Shown piece by piece: positions 14,265 through 21,121 of a stretch of DNA of 23,604 nt. The translations under genes and the position numbers were made by a program. Every line of letters begins with the position of its first letter. The first letter of the stretch is position 1. The stretch is from Solirubrobacter sp044865965 (GTDB taxonomy: Bacteria; Actinomycetota; Thermoleophilia; Solirubrobacterales; Solirubrobacteraceae). The stretch is taken from the NCBI GenBank assembly GCA_044865965.1, contig JBIOTP010000202.1:1-23604 (forward strand), read 5' to 3'. The notes beneath the pieces were generated by a model. It was not told the DNA's origin and searched no databases. It worked only from the letters and a program-made list of their open reading frames with translations.

Positions 14265-14713
14265 GGATCTCGGTCGAGCTCAACGGGCGACCGCACGCCG
14301 GCGAGGTCGAGCCGCGCACACTGCTGTCGGACTTCATCCGCCATGACGCCGGGCTCACCGGCACCAAGGTCGGCTGCGAGCACGGGGTGTGCGGCGCGTG
14401 CACCGTCCAGGTCGACGGGGAGCCCGTGCGCTCGTGCCTGATGCTCGCCGTGCAGGCCGACGGGCGCGCGATCCGAACCGTCGAGGGGCTCGCGCCCGAC
14501 GACGGCGCGCCGCACCCGCTGCAGGCGGCGTTCCACCAGGCGCACGCGCTCCAGTGCGGCTTCTGCACGGCGGGCTTCCTGATGTCGCTCGACGCGTTCC
14601 TGCGCGAGCACCCGCGCCCCAGCGACGAGGAGATCCGCGCGGCGCTCGCGGGCAACCTCTGCCGCTGCACGGGATACCTCGCGATCATCGAGGCCGTGCG
14701 CGCCGCCCGCTGA
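14261..14713 (+). CDS. [2Fe-2S] small subunit of the molybdenum hydroxylase (CoxS-like)
   Basis: The 150-residue electron-transfer subunit has all eight cluster Cys. The plant-ferredoxin-like N-terminal domain holds Cys39, Cys44, Cys47 and Cys59 (GCEHGVCGACTV...SC). The helical C-terminal domain holds Cys99, Cys102, Cys134 and Cys136 (CGFCTAGF and NLCRCTGY). Gln98 before Cys99 is the residue that in this family contacts the molybdenum cofactor. It starts with GTG 14261 overlapping the FAD-subunit stop and closes the operon. The order large, G, medium, small differs from the medium-small-large order of the classic cox operon. No MoCo insertion chaperone (XdhC/CoxF) or CoxD/CoxE gene follows in the window. 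Confidence 0.93.
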   Translation: MRISVELNGRPHAGEVEPRTLLSDFIRHDAGLTGTKVGCEHGVCGACTVQVDGEPVRSCLMLAVQADGRAIRTVEGLAPDDGAPHPLQAAFHQAHALQCGFCTAGFLMSLDAFLREHPRPSDEEIRAALAGNLCRCTGYLAIIEAVRAAR

Positions 14714-14761
14714 CCGAACACGACTTCTTCCGCCTGTACCGGCTCCATATGTGAGCGCCGC

Positions 14762-14767
14762 TAGCGT
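14762..14767 (+). promoter_or_regulatory. -10 candidate for the MATE transporter
   Basis: TAGCGT within GCTAGCGT ends 10 nt before ATG 14778, the same spacing as at three other starts here. This favours ATG 14778 over GTG 14751, which lies upstream of the box. Confidence 0.38.
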
Positions 14768-14777
14768 GGCGGGCTCG

Positions 14778-16079
14778 ATGCCCCGGCTGCGCTCGCCGTA
14801 CGACCGCGCGATCCTGCTGCTCGCACTGCCCGCGCTCGGCGCGCTGGCGGCCGAGCCGCTCTACGTGCTCGTGGACACGGCGATCGTCGGCCACCTCGGG
14901 ACGACGCAGCTCGCCTCGCTCGCGATCGCGGCGACGGTGATGTCGACCGCGTTCGCGATCTTCATCTTCCTCACCTACGGAACCACCGCGCACGTCGCCC
15001 GGCTCCACGGAGCCGGGCGCGACCGCGACGCCGCCGCGGTCGGCTCGCAGGCGCTGTGGCTGGCGCTCGGGGTCGGGCTCGTGCTCGCCCTGCTGCTGGA
15101 GGCCACGGCGCCCGCCGCGGTGCGCCTGATGGGCGGGGCGGGCGCGGTCGGCGACGGCGCGGTGCTGTACCTGCGGATCGCCGCGATCGGCGCGCCGATG
15201 TTCATGGTCGCCTCCGCCGGCCAGGGCTTCCTGCGCGGTATGTCCGACCTGCGCACGCCGCTGATGATCCTCGTGATCGCTCATGCCGCCAACGCCGTGC
15301 TCGAGGTGCTGTTCGTGTACGGGTTCGAGTGGGGCCTGGCCGGGTCGGCGTGGGGGACCGTGGTGGCGCAGCTCGGCATGGGGCTCGCGTTCTTCGCGAT
15401 CCAGCGGCGCGCCGGCCTGGAGCGCCCGATCCCCGCCAAGATGCGCCCGCTCGCGCGCATCGGCTCGGAGATCGCGGTGCGCACCGCGGCGCTCACCGGC
15501 TCCTTCCTGGTCGCCTCCGCCGTGCTCGCCCGGATCGGCGCGCCGTCGCTGGGCGCCCATCAGATCGCGTTCCAGCTATGGGTGTTCCTGGCGCTCGTGC
15601 TCGACGCGATCGCGATCGCCGGGCAGGTGATGGTGGGGCGGATGCTCGGCGCCGCCGACGCCGCCGGCGCCCGCGCCGCGTCCCTGCGGATGATCGGCTG
15701 GTCGACCGCCGTGGGCGCCGCGTTCGGGCTCGTGCTGCTCGCGCTCGGGGACCTGGTGCCGCGGCTGTTCACCGAGGACCCCGCGGTCGTGCGCCAGGCG
15801 CACGAGATCTGGCCGCTGTTCGCCGCGATGATGCCCGCCAACGGCGCCGTGTTCGCGCTCGACGGCATCCTCATCGGCGCCGGCGACACCCGCTACCTCA
15901 TGTGGGCGATGCTCGCCGCCGGAGCCGTGTACGTGCCGATCGCGCTGCTCGCGCTGTGGGAGGACTGGGGGATCGTCGGCGTCTGGTTCGGCCTCTTCGC
16001 GCTGGTCGCGGTCCGGCTCGTCACCTGCGGCGTCCGCTTCGCCGGCTCGCGATGGGCGTTGACTGGCGCGCCCGCGTGA
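14778..16079 (+). CDS. MATE-family multidrug/toxin efflux transporter (DinF-like)
   Basis: This 433-residue integral membrane protein shows the repeated hydrophobic pattern of a 12-helix MATE exporter, which couples Na+ or H+ entry to efflux of organic compounds. DRAILLLALPALGALAAEPLY with VDTAIVGHLG matches the start of the DinF-like branch. QGFLRGMSDLRTP in the first half and DGILIGAGDTRYLMWAML in the second are the paired loops expected from the internal repeat. The ATG at 14778 puts the first helix in the usual place; a GTG at 14751 would add nine residues. It stands 64 nt after the hydroxylase operon with a promoter candidate of its own, so membership of that operon is doubtful. The substrate is unknown. 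Confidence 0.87.
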   Translation: MPRLRSPYDRAILLLALPALGALAAEPLYVLVDTAIVGHLGTTQLASLAIAATVMSTAFAIFIFLTYGTTAHVARLHGAGRDRDAAAVGSQALWLALGVGLVLALLLEATAPAAVRLMGGAGAVGDGAVLYLRIAAIGAPMFMVASAGQGFLRGMSDLRTPLMILVIAHAANAVLEVLFVYGFEWGLAGSAWGTVVAQLGMGLAFFAIQRRAGLERPIPAKMRPLARIGSEIAVRTAALTGSFLVASAVLARIGAPSLGAHQIAFQLWVFLALVLDAIAIAGQVMVGRMLGAADAAGARAASLRMIGWSTAVGAAFGLVLLALGDLVPRLFTEDPAVVRQAHEIWPLFAAMMPANGAVFALDGILIGAGDTRYLMWAMLAAGAVYVPIALLALWEDWGIVGVWFGLFALVAVRLVTCGVRFAGSRWALTGAPA

Positions 16080-16080
16080 C

Positions 16081-16086
16081 TACCCT
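16081..16086 (+). promoter_or_regulatory. -10 candidate for the small membrane protein
   Basis: TACCCT starts one base after the MATE stop codon and ends 10 nt before ATG 16097, again the box-N10-start layout. No Shine-Dalgarno is visible. Confidence 0.35.
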
Positions 16087-16096
16087 TTTCGCGCCC

Positions 16097-16471
16097 ATGA
16101 CGCGACGGATCGCCCTCATCACAACCCTGTTCACGCTCGCCCTCGTCGCGCCCGCGATGGCCCAGGGCAACCCGTTCGGCCCGCTGCCGCAGGCGCCGCC
16201 CGAGGAGACGCCCACGCCGACCCCGGCCAACGCGCACCAGGACGACAGCACCGGCAGCAAGACGCTGTTCATCATCGGCGGCGCCCTGGTCGTCGCCTTC
16301 CTCGGCATGGGCTGGTTCATCGCCCGCGACGCCCGCCGCGGCCTGGGGGAGTCCGCGCGCCTGGACCCGGGCCTGCGCAGCGAGGGCCCGCACAAGCACA
16401 AGCGCCAGGCGAAGGCCAGGGCGCGCGCCCGCGGCCGCGCCCAGAAGGCCGCCCGCCGGCGCAACCGCTAG
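16097..16471 (+). CDS. Small signal-peptide membrane protein with a strongly basic tail
   Basis: I do not recognise this 124-residue protein, but its layout is clear. Residues 1-23 are a signal peptide (TRRIALITTLFTLALVAPAMAQ). Residues 24-54 are Pro/Thr-rich and probably extracytoplasmic. Residues 56-76 are a transmembrane helix. Residues 77-124 form a cytoplasmic tail, of which the last 25 (KHKRQAKARARARGRAQKA onward) are mostly Lys, Arg and Ala. Such a tail could bind acidic phospholipid, DNA or RNA at the membrane. It follows the MATE gene by 17 nt but may have its own promoter. Its TAG stop lies in the CTAG that also holds the stop of the convergent gene. Confidence 0.7.
   Translation: MTRRIALITTLFTLALVAPAMAQGNPFGPLPQAPPEETPTPTPANAHQDDSTGSKTLFIIGGALVVAFLGMGWFIARDARRGLGESARLDPGLRSEGPHKHKRQAKARARARGRAQKAARRRNR
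16468..16471. other. CTAG shared by two convergent stop codons
   Basis: CTAG here gives TAG at 16469-16471 on + and TAG at 16470-16468 on -. The two convergent genes therefore overlap by four bases, and no intrinsic terminator can sit between them. Confidence 0.85.
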
Positions 16472-16908
16472 GCCGGCCGGATCACGAGGTCGTCGACCTC
16501 GAACACCGCGCGCTCGCGCGGGATCTCGGCGAACGGGCGGTCGATTCCCGCGAAGCGGCCCTCGCCGCGGTAGTCGGCGAAGCGGACCACGTCGCGGCCG
16601 CGCAGGAAGATCAGCAGGTCGCCGGCCCGGATGCCGACGATGCCGGTCCACTCCCGGCCCAGGCGGCGCGAGATCGCCGCTCGCGGCGTGCCCTGCGCGA
16701 CGATCAGCACGCGGTCCCACTCGAACGGCGCGACCTGCCGCAGGTCGACCGTGCGCTGCGTCGCCACCGCCTTCGAGAAGCGCTCCGACAGCAGGTTGTC
16801 GAGCGACACGTTGTGCTCGTCGCGCGTCAGGAAGACGGCGAGCAGCAGGCCGCCGATCGCGACCGCGAGCGCGGCCGCCACCAGCGCCAGGACCCGACCC
16901 ATGCGCAT
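16468..16908 (-). CDS. Small membrane-anchored protein of unknown function
   Basis: This 146-residue protein starts with MRMGR and a hydrophobic helix (residues 6-27), giving an N-terminal anchor with the rest probably outside the membrane. The soluble part contains QVAPFEWDRVLIVAQGTPR (59-77) followed by an acidic-basic beta-rich segment and a final VFEVDDLVIRP strand. A similar F-x-W-D-x-V-x-I block occurs in small anchored proteins and lipoproteins of unknown role in other bacteria, but there is no lipobox here. I see no catalytic residues. ATG 16908 is taken as the start because a TAGCGT box lies 10 nt upstream; ATG 16902 is the alternative. It is divergent from ileS. Confidence 0.7.
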   Translation of the reverse strand: MRMGRVLALVAAALAVAIGGLLLAVFLTRDEHNVSLDNLLSERFSKAVATQRTVDLRQVAPFEWDRVLIVAQGTPRAAISRRLGREWTGIVGIRAGDLLIFLRGRDVVRFADYRGEGRFAGIDRPFAEIPRERAVFEVDDLVIRPA

Positions 16909-16918
16909 GGTCCACACA

Positions 16919-16924
16919 ACGCTA
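16919..16924 (-). promoter_or_regulatory. -10 candidate for the small anchored protein
   Basis: On the minus strand GCTAGCGT gives TAGCGT (16924-16919), ending 10 nt before ATG 16908. It is the third GCTAGCGT promoter-like string in the window. Confidence 0.38.
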
Positions 16925-16940
16925 GCGACGGCCGCCGACC

Positions 16941-16946
16941 TAGAAT
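16941..16946 (+). promoter_or_regulatory. ileS -10 box, nearly leaderless start
   Basis: TAGAAT is the best -10 match on this strand and ends 10 nt before GTG 16957, predicting a 5' UTR of only a few bases. This leaves no room for a T-box riboswitch, which controls ileS in many actinobacteria. Confidence 0.45.
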
Positions 16947-16956
16947 CACCCGTCCG

Positions 16957-19900
16957 GTGGCCCCGCATCGCCCGCTGCCCACGGACGTCAGCTTCCCCGC
17001 GCTGGAGGAGGCGGTCCTCGCGCGCTGGCGCGAGCGCGACGTGTTCCGGGAGTCGATGCGCCGCCGCGAGGGCGGCACGCCGTTCGTGTTCTATGAGGGC
17101 CCGCCGACCGCGAACGCCGGCCCGGGCTCGCACCACGTGCTGGCGCGCGTCTTCAAGGACATCTTCCCGCGCTACCGCACCATGTGCGGCTACCACGTGG
17201 AGCGCAAGGGCGGCTGGGACTGCCACGGCCTGGCGGTCGAGATCGCGGTCGAGAAGCAGCTCGGGTTCACGCAGAAGTCGGATATCGAGCGCTACGGCAT
17301 CGCCGAGTTCAACCAGCGCTGCCGCGAGTCGGTGCTCGGCTTCGTCGAGGAGTGGAACGCGCTCACCGAGCGGATCGGCTACTGGGTCGACCTCGAGCAC
17401 GCCTACGTCACGCTCGACCCCTCCTACATCGAGTCGGTCTGGTGGGCCCTGCGTCAACTCTGGGACAAGGACCTGCTGTTCGAGGGCTTCAAGGTCGTCC
17501 CCTACTGCCCCAAGGACGGCACCGCGCTGTCGTCGCACGAGGTCGCGCAGGGCTACGAGGACGTCGAGGACCCGAGCATCTACGTCCGCGTCCCCGTCGC
17601 CCGGCCCGCGGGCGCGCTGCGCAAGGGCGACACGCTGCTCGTGTGGACCACCACGCCCTGGACGCTCGCGTCCAACGCGGCCGTGGCGGTCGATCCGGGG
17701 CTCACTTATGTCCGCACCGCGAACGGCGAGGTGCTCGCGGAGGCGCTCGTGGAGCGCGTCCTCGGCGAGGGCGCGGAGGTCGCGGACCGCTTCAGCGGCC
17801 GCGAGATGCTGGGCGCCGGCTACGAGCCGCCGTTCCCGTTCGTCCCGGCGGAGGCCTACGGCGAGAAGGGCCACACCGTGCTGCCGGGCGACTTCGTGAG
17901 CGCCGAGGACGGCACCGGCATCGTCCACACCGCGATCGCGTTCGGCGAGGACGACTTTCGGCTGGGCAAGGAGCATGGGCTGAACGTGATCAACCCGGTG
18001 CGCCCCGACGGCACGTTCGACGAGCGCATCGGGCCCTACGCCGGCCGCTTCGTCAAGGACGCCGACGACGACCTGATCGAGGACCTGCGCGCCCGCGGAC
18101 GCCTGCTGCGCGCCGAGCGCGTCCTGCACGCCTATCCGCACTGCTGGCGCTGCAAGACCCCGCTGCTCTACTACGCCAAGCCGTCCTGGTACGTCGGCAC
18201 CGCGGCGCTGCGCGACCGGCTGCTGGCCGCCAACGAGACCGTCGACTGGCACCCCGAGCACATCAAGCACGGCCGCTTCGGCCGCTGGCTGGAGAACAAT
18301 GTCGACTGGGCGATCTCGCGCGAGCGCTACTGGGGCACGCCGCTGCCGATCTGGCGCAACGCGGCCGGCGAGACCGTCTGCATCGGCTCGCTCGCGGAGC
18401 TGCAGGAGCTCAGCGGCGTCGCGCTCGAGGACCCGCACCGGCCGTTCGTGGATGAGATCGAGATCCCCTCGCCCACCGGCGGCGAGCCGCTGCGGCGCGT
18501 GCCCGAGGTGATCGACGTGTGGTTCGACTCGGGCGCGATGCCGTTCGCGCAGTGGCACGCGCCGTTCGAGAACGCCGAGCACTTCGAGGAGCGCTTTCCC
18601 GCGGACTACATCTGCGAGGCGATCGACCAGACCCGCGGCTGGTTCTACTCGCTGCTGGCGGTCTCGACGCTGCTGTTCGACCGCTCGCCGTACAAGACCG
18701 TCCTCTGCCTCGGCCACATCGCCGACCCCGAGGGCAAGAAGATGTCCAAGTCGCTGGGCAACATCGTCGTGCCCTGGGACGTCATCGACCGCCACGGCGC
18801 GGACGCCTTCCGCTGGTACTACCTCGCGAGCAAGCAGCCGTGGGACGGCTACCTGTTCTCGGTCGACACCGTCGGGGAGTCGCTGCGCCAGTTCCTGCTC
18901 CAGCTCTGGAACACGTACGGCTTCTACGTCCTCTACGCGAACGTCAACGGCGTCGAGCCGGCCGATCACGAGCCCGCCAACGACCTCGACCGGTGGGCGC
19001 TCTCGCGCCTCGCGGCCACCGTCGGAGAGATCACCGAGCGGATGGAGACCTACGACGCCACGCGTGCCGGGCACGCCCTCGCCGCCTTCGTCGACGACCT
19101 CTCGAACTGGTACGTGCGCCGCTCGCGCCGGCGCTTCTGGGACGGCGACCCGGCCGCCTTCGCGACGCTGCGGACCAGCCTCGTGACCGTCGCGAAGCTG
19201 CTCGCGCCGTTCTGCCCGTTCCTGGCCGACGAGATCTACGACAACCTGGAGGGCGCCGAGGACAGCGTCCACCTGTGCGACTGGCCGCAGGCCGGCGCGC
19301 GCGACGAGGCGCTCGAGTTCGCGATGACGACCGTGCGCGAGACCGTGCGCCTCGGCCTCGCCGCCCGCGGCCAGGCCAAGCTGAAGGTGCGCCAGCCGCT
19401 GCGCGCCGCGGTCGTGGTCGCCGCGGGGGACGAGCGCGCGGCGATCGAGCGGCTCGCGGACGTCGCGCTCGACGAGCTCAACGTCAAGCAGCTGCGTTAC
19501 GTCAGCCAGGCCGACGAGCTCGGCTCCTATGAGGTCAAGCCCAACTACCGGGCGCTCGGGCCTCGGTTCGGCAAGCAGATGCCGCAGGTGGCGGCGGCCG
19601 TCGCGTCACTCGACCCGGCGCATGTAGCCGGCGCGCTGCGCGACGGCGGCCGCGTCGGGATCGCCATCGACGGGCACGACCACGAGCTCGGCCCGGACGA
19701 CCTGATGCTCGCCATGCGCCCGCTCGAGGGCTACCAGCTCGAGCGGGAGGGATCGCACGCCGTGGCGCTGGAGCTCGAGCTCGACGATGAGCTGCGCCGC
19801 GAGGGGCTCGCGCGCGAGATCGTGCACGCGATCCAGAACGCCCGCAAGACCGCGGGCCTGCAGGTCGAGGACCGGATCGAGCTCCTGCTCGGCGGCGACG

Positions 19901-20040
19901 GCGAGCTGCTCGACGCGGCCCGCGCGCACGAGCCCTACGTCACGCGCGAGACGCTCGCGGTGGCCGTGAGCTATGACGGCGGCGGCGAGGCGGTCACCAT
20001 CGAGGGCCGCCCGCTGCATATCGCGGTGAGGCGCGCCTAG
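16957..20040 (+). CDS. ileS: Isoleucyl-tRNA synthetase, long (type 2, eukaryote/Thermus-like) form
   Basis: IleRS charges tRNA-Ile and edits misactivated valine. The 1027-residue product has YEGPPTANAGPGSHH (46-60), whose GSHH replaces the usual HIGH box as in actinobacterial type 2 enzymes, then GWDCHGLAVEIAVEKQLGF. The CP1 editing domain contains LVWTTTPWTLASNAAVAV. The KMSKS loop is exact at 595-599 in GKKMSKSLGN. The anticodon-binding and C-terminal domains follow, with RRFWDGDP and GLAARGQAKLKVRQPLRAA. GTG 16957 gives the expected N-terminus; an in-frame extension to 16813 is implausible because it crosses the divergent gene. Type 2 IleRS is the class linked to natural mupirocin tolerance. 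The stop shares CTAG with trxA. Confidence 0.95.
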   Translation: MAPHRPLPTDVSFPALEEAVLARWRERDVFRESMRRREGGTPFVFYEGPPTANAGPGSHHVLARVFKDIFPRYRTMCGYHVERKGGWDCHGLAVEIAVEKQLGFTQKSDIERYGIAEFNQRCRESVLGFVEEWNALTERIGYWVDLEHAYVTLDPSYIESVWWALRQLWDKDLLFEGFKVVPYCPKDGTALSSHEVAQGYEDVEDPSIYVRVPVARPAGALRKGDTLLVWTTTPWTLASNAAVAVDPGLTYVRTANGEVLAEALVERVLGEGAEVADRFSGREMLGAGYEPPFPFVPAEAYGEKGHTVLPGDFVSAEDGTGIVHTAIAFGEDDFRLGKEHGLNVINPVRPDGTFDERIGPYAGRFVKDADDDLIEDLRARGRLLRAERVLHAYPHCWRCKTPLLYYAKPSWYVGTAALRDRLLAANETVDWHPEHIKHGRFGRWLENNVDWAISRERYWGTPLPIWRNAAGETVCIGSLAELQELSGVALEDPHRPFVDEIEIPSPTGGEPLRRVPEVIDVWFDSGAMPFAQWHAPFENAEHFEERFPADYICEAIDQTRGWFYSLLAVSTLLFDRSPYKTVLCLGHIADPEGKKMSKSLGNIVVPWDVIDRHGADAFRWYYLASKQPWDGYLFSVDTVGESLRQFLLQLWNTYGFYVLYANVNGVEPADHEPANDLDRWALSRLAATVGEITERMETYDATRAGHALAAFVDDLSNWYVRRSRRRFWDGDPAAFATLRTSLVTVAKLLAPFCPFLADEIYDNLEGAEDSVHLCDWPQAGARDEALEFAMTTVRETVRLGLAARGQAKLKVRQPLRAAVVVAAGDERAAIERLADVALDELNVKQLRYVSQADELGSYEVKPNYRALGPRFGKQMPQVAAAVASLDPAHVAGALRDGGRVGIAIDGHDHELGPDDLMLAMRPLEGYQLEREGSHAVALELELDDELRREGLAREIVHAIQNARKTAGLQVEDRIELLLGGDGELLDAARAHEPYVTRETLAVAVSYDGGGEAVTIEGRPLHIAVRRA
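20037..20040. other. CTAG shared by the ileS and trxA stop codons
   Basis: CTAG gives TAG for ileS (20038-20040, +) and TAG for trxA (20039-20037, -), a second case of the convergent overlap seen at 16468. Read-through RNAs from both genes would be complementary. Confidence 0.85.
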
Positions 20041-20363
20041 GCGAGCGCGGGCTCGAGCTGCGCCTCGATGCGCTTCCTCGGCATCGCGCCCTGGATGCGC
20101 GCCGCCTCCGCGCCGTTGCGGAAGAGGATCATCGTCGGGATCGCGAGGACCTGGTACTGCGCGGCCGTCTCCTGGTTGTCGTCCACGTTGAGCTTGACGA
20201 TCCGCAGGTCCGCGCGCTCGTCGGCGATCTCTTCGAGCGCGGGGGCGACGACACGGCACGGCCCGCACCAGGGCGCCCAGAAGTCGACGAGCACGGGCGT
20301 GTCGGCCTCGAGCACCTCGGCCCGGAAGTTGGTGTCTGTGACGTCGATGATGCTGGCTCCCAC
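20037..20363 (-). CDS. trxA: Thioredoxin
   Basis: This 108-residue protein is a canonical thioredoxin that reduces disulfides in cytoplasmic proteins with electrons from thioredoxin reductase. The active site is WCGPC at residues 32-36 in VLVDFWAPWCGPCRVVAP. Other landmarks are LNVDDNQETAAQYQVLAIPTMILF, with the conserved cis-Pro in the AIPT turn, and RNGAEAARIQGAMP. No signal peptide or membrane segment is present. The start is GTG 20363, preceded by AGAGGA at six bases and a consensus-like -10 box. It shares a stop tetranucleotide with ileS and has no reductase gene beside it. Confidence 0.95.
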   Translation of the reverse strand: MGASIIDVTDTNFRAEVLEADTPVLVDFWAPWCGPCRVVAPALEEIADERADLRIVKLNVDDNQETAAQYQVLAIPTMILFRNGAEAARIQGAMPRKRIEAQLEPALA

Positions 20364-20369
20364 GGGGCT

Positions 20370-20401
20370 TCCTCTCGTCTAGGCTCGCTTCAGAAAGTAT
20401 A
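20370..20401 (-). promoter_or_regulatory. trxA promoter and ribosome binding site
   Basis: On the minus strand TATACT (20401-20396) closely matches the -10 consensus and is conspicuous in this GC-rich DNA. AGAGGA (20375-20370) lies 6 nt before GTG 20363. The leader is about 25 nt. A clear -35 is not visible. Confidence 0.55.
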
Positions 20402-20422
20402 GCGACCCGCGCGGGCGGGGGG

Positions 20423-21121
20423 CTACCCGGAGATTGCGAGCAGCAGCCGCGGCGTGATCCAGGTCTCGACCGCGGCGGCGGCGATCAGCAGCGGCACGGC
20501 GATCGCGACGGTCACGAAGGTCGCCGCCAGCAGCTCGTTCCAGGCGCCGCGGCGGCTGGCGATCGTCCACGCGGCGAGCGGCAGGAACAGCGCGAACAGC
20601 TCGGGCAGGGCGTGCGGGGTGAGCGCGAGCAGGAGCACCAGCGGCGAGACGTCGAGCTGCGCCGCGAGCGTCGCCGCGCCCTCGCCGAGCGCGTACGCCT
20701 GCGTGGCCAGCGAGAACAGCGTCGCGCACACCACGAACGCGATCGCGGCCGGCCCGGCCTGCTCGTGAACGCGGCGCCACAGCCCGGAGTAGCCCTGGGC
20801 CGCCCGGGGGAGCGAGGAGCCGGCCATGGACCCGGCCACGCAGGCCAGCGCGTGCAGCGCGAGGACGAGGCCGTTGCGGAACAGGACGAACCCGTAGTCG
20901 CCGAGCTCCGCCGGGCGCGTGACGCCGGGGAACTCGGCTCCGGACGGGTCCGGCGTGCCCAGCGCCGCCACGAGCCATGTCGCCGCCAGCAGCAGCCCCG
21001 CGACGGCCAGCGACCCGAGCGCCCACGGCGCGAGCACGCCCGCGGGGGCCGCGTTCCAGCGCCGCAGCGCGGCGCGGGTGTCGTCCCAGCCCTGGACCAG
21101 GGCGAGCTCTTCAGACCTCAT
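20423..21121 (-). CDS. SpoIIM-like (stage II sporulation protein M family) membrane protein
   Basis: This 232-residue membrane protein matches the SpoIIM/DUF95 family. After a short cytoplasmic N-terminus (MRSEELALVQGWDDTRAAL) come several hydrophobic segments. Family hallmarks are FVLFRNGLVLALHALACVAGS, the PHALPELFALFLPLAAW motif (PHxLPE), and AAAAVETWITPRLLLA at the end, where family members have an E-x3-TP turn. SpoIIM acts in engulfment in sporeformers, but distant homologues are widespread in non-sporeforming actinobacteria with unknown roles. ATG 21121 is chosen because upstream codons fall inside the glycosyltransferase; the overlap is 11 nt. It is the second gene of a two-gene unit with that glycosyltransferase. 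Confidence 0.75.
   Translation of the reverse strand: MRSEELALVQGWDDTRAALRRWNAAPAGVLAPWALGSLAVAGLLLAATWLVAALGTPDPSGAEFPGVTRPAELGDYGFVLFRNGLVLALHALACVAGSMAGSSLPRAAQGYSGLWRRVHEQAGPAAIAFVVCATLFSLATQAYALGEGAATLAAQLDVSPLVLLLALTPHALPELFALFLPLAAWTIASRRGAWNELLAATFVTVAIAVPLLIAAAAVETWITPRLLLAISG

Noticed and set aside
10521..14713. Aerobic CO dehydrogenase
   Set aside because: Subunit types match, but the active-site loop is YRGAGR, not the Cys-containing loop needed for the Mo-Cu site, so the CO label is not supported.
16468..19272. 934-codon minus-strand open frame ending in the small anchored protein
   Set aside because: Only the last 146 codons (16908-16468) are protein-like. The rest is antisense to ileS and an artefact of GC-rich codon use.
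20406..20415. Palindrome CCCGCGCGGG as terminator of the SpoIIM-like gene
   Set aside because: It has no loop without opening the stem and no U tract, and such strings are common by chance in this GC-rich DNA.
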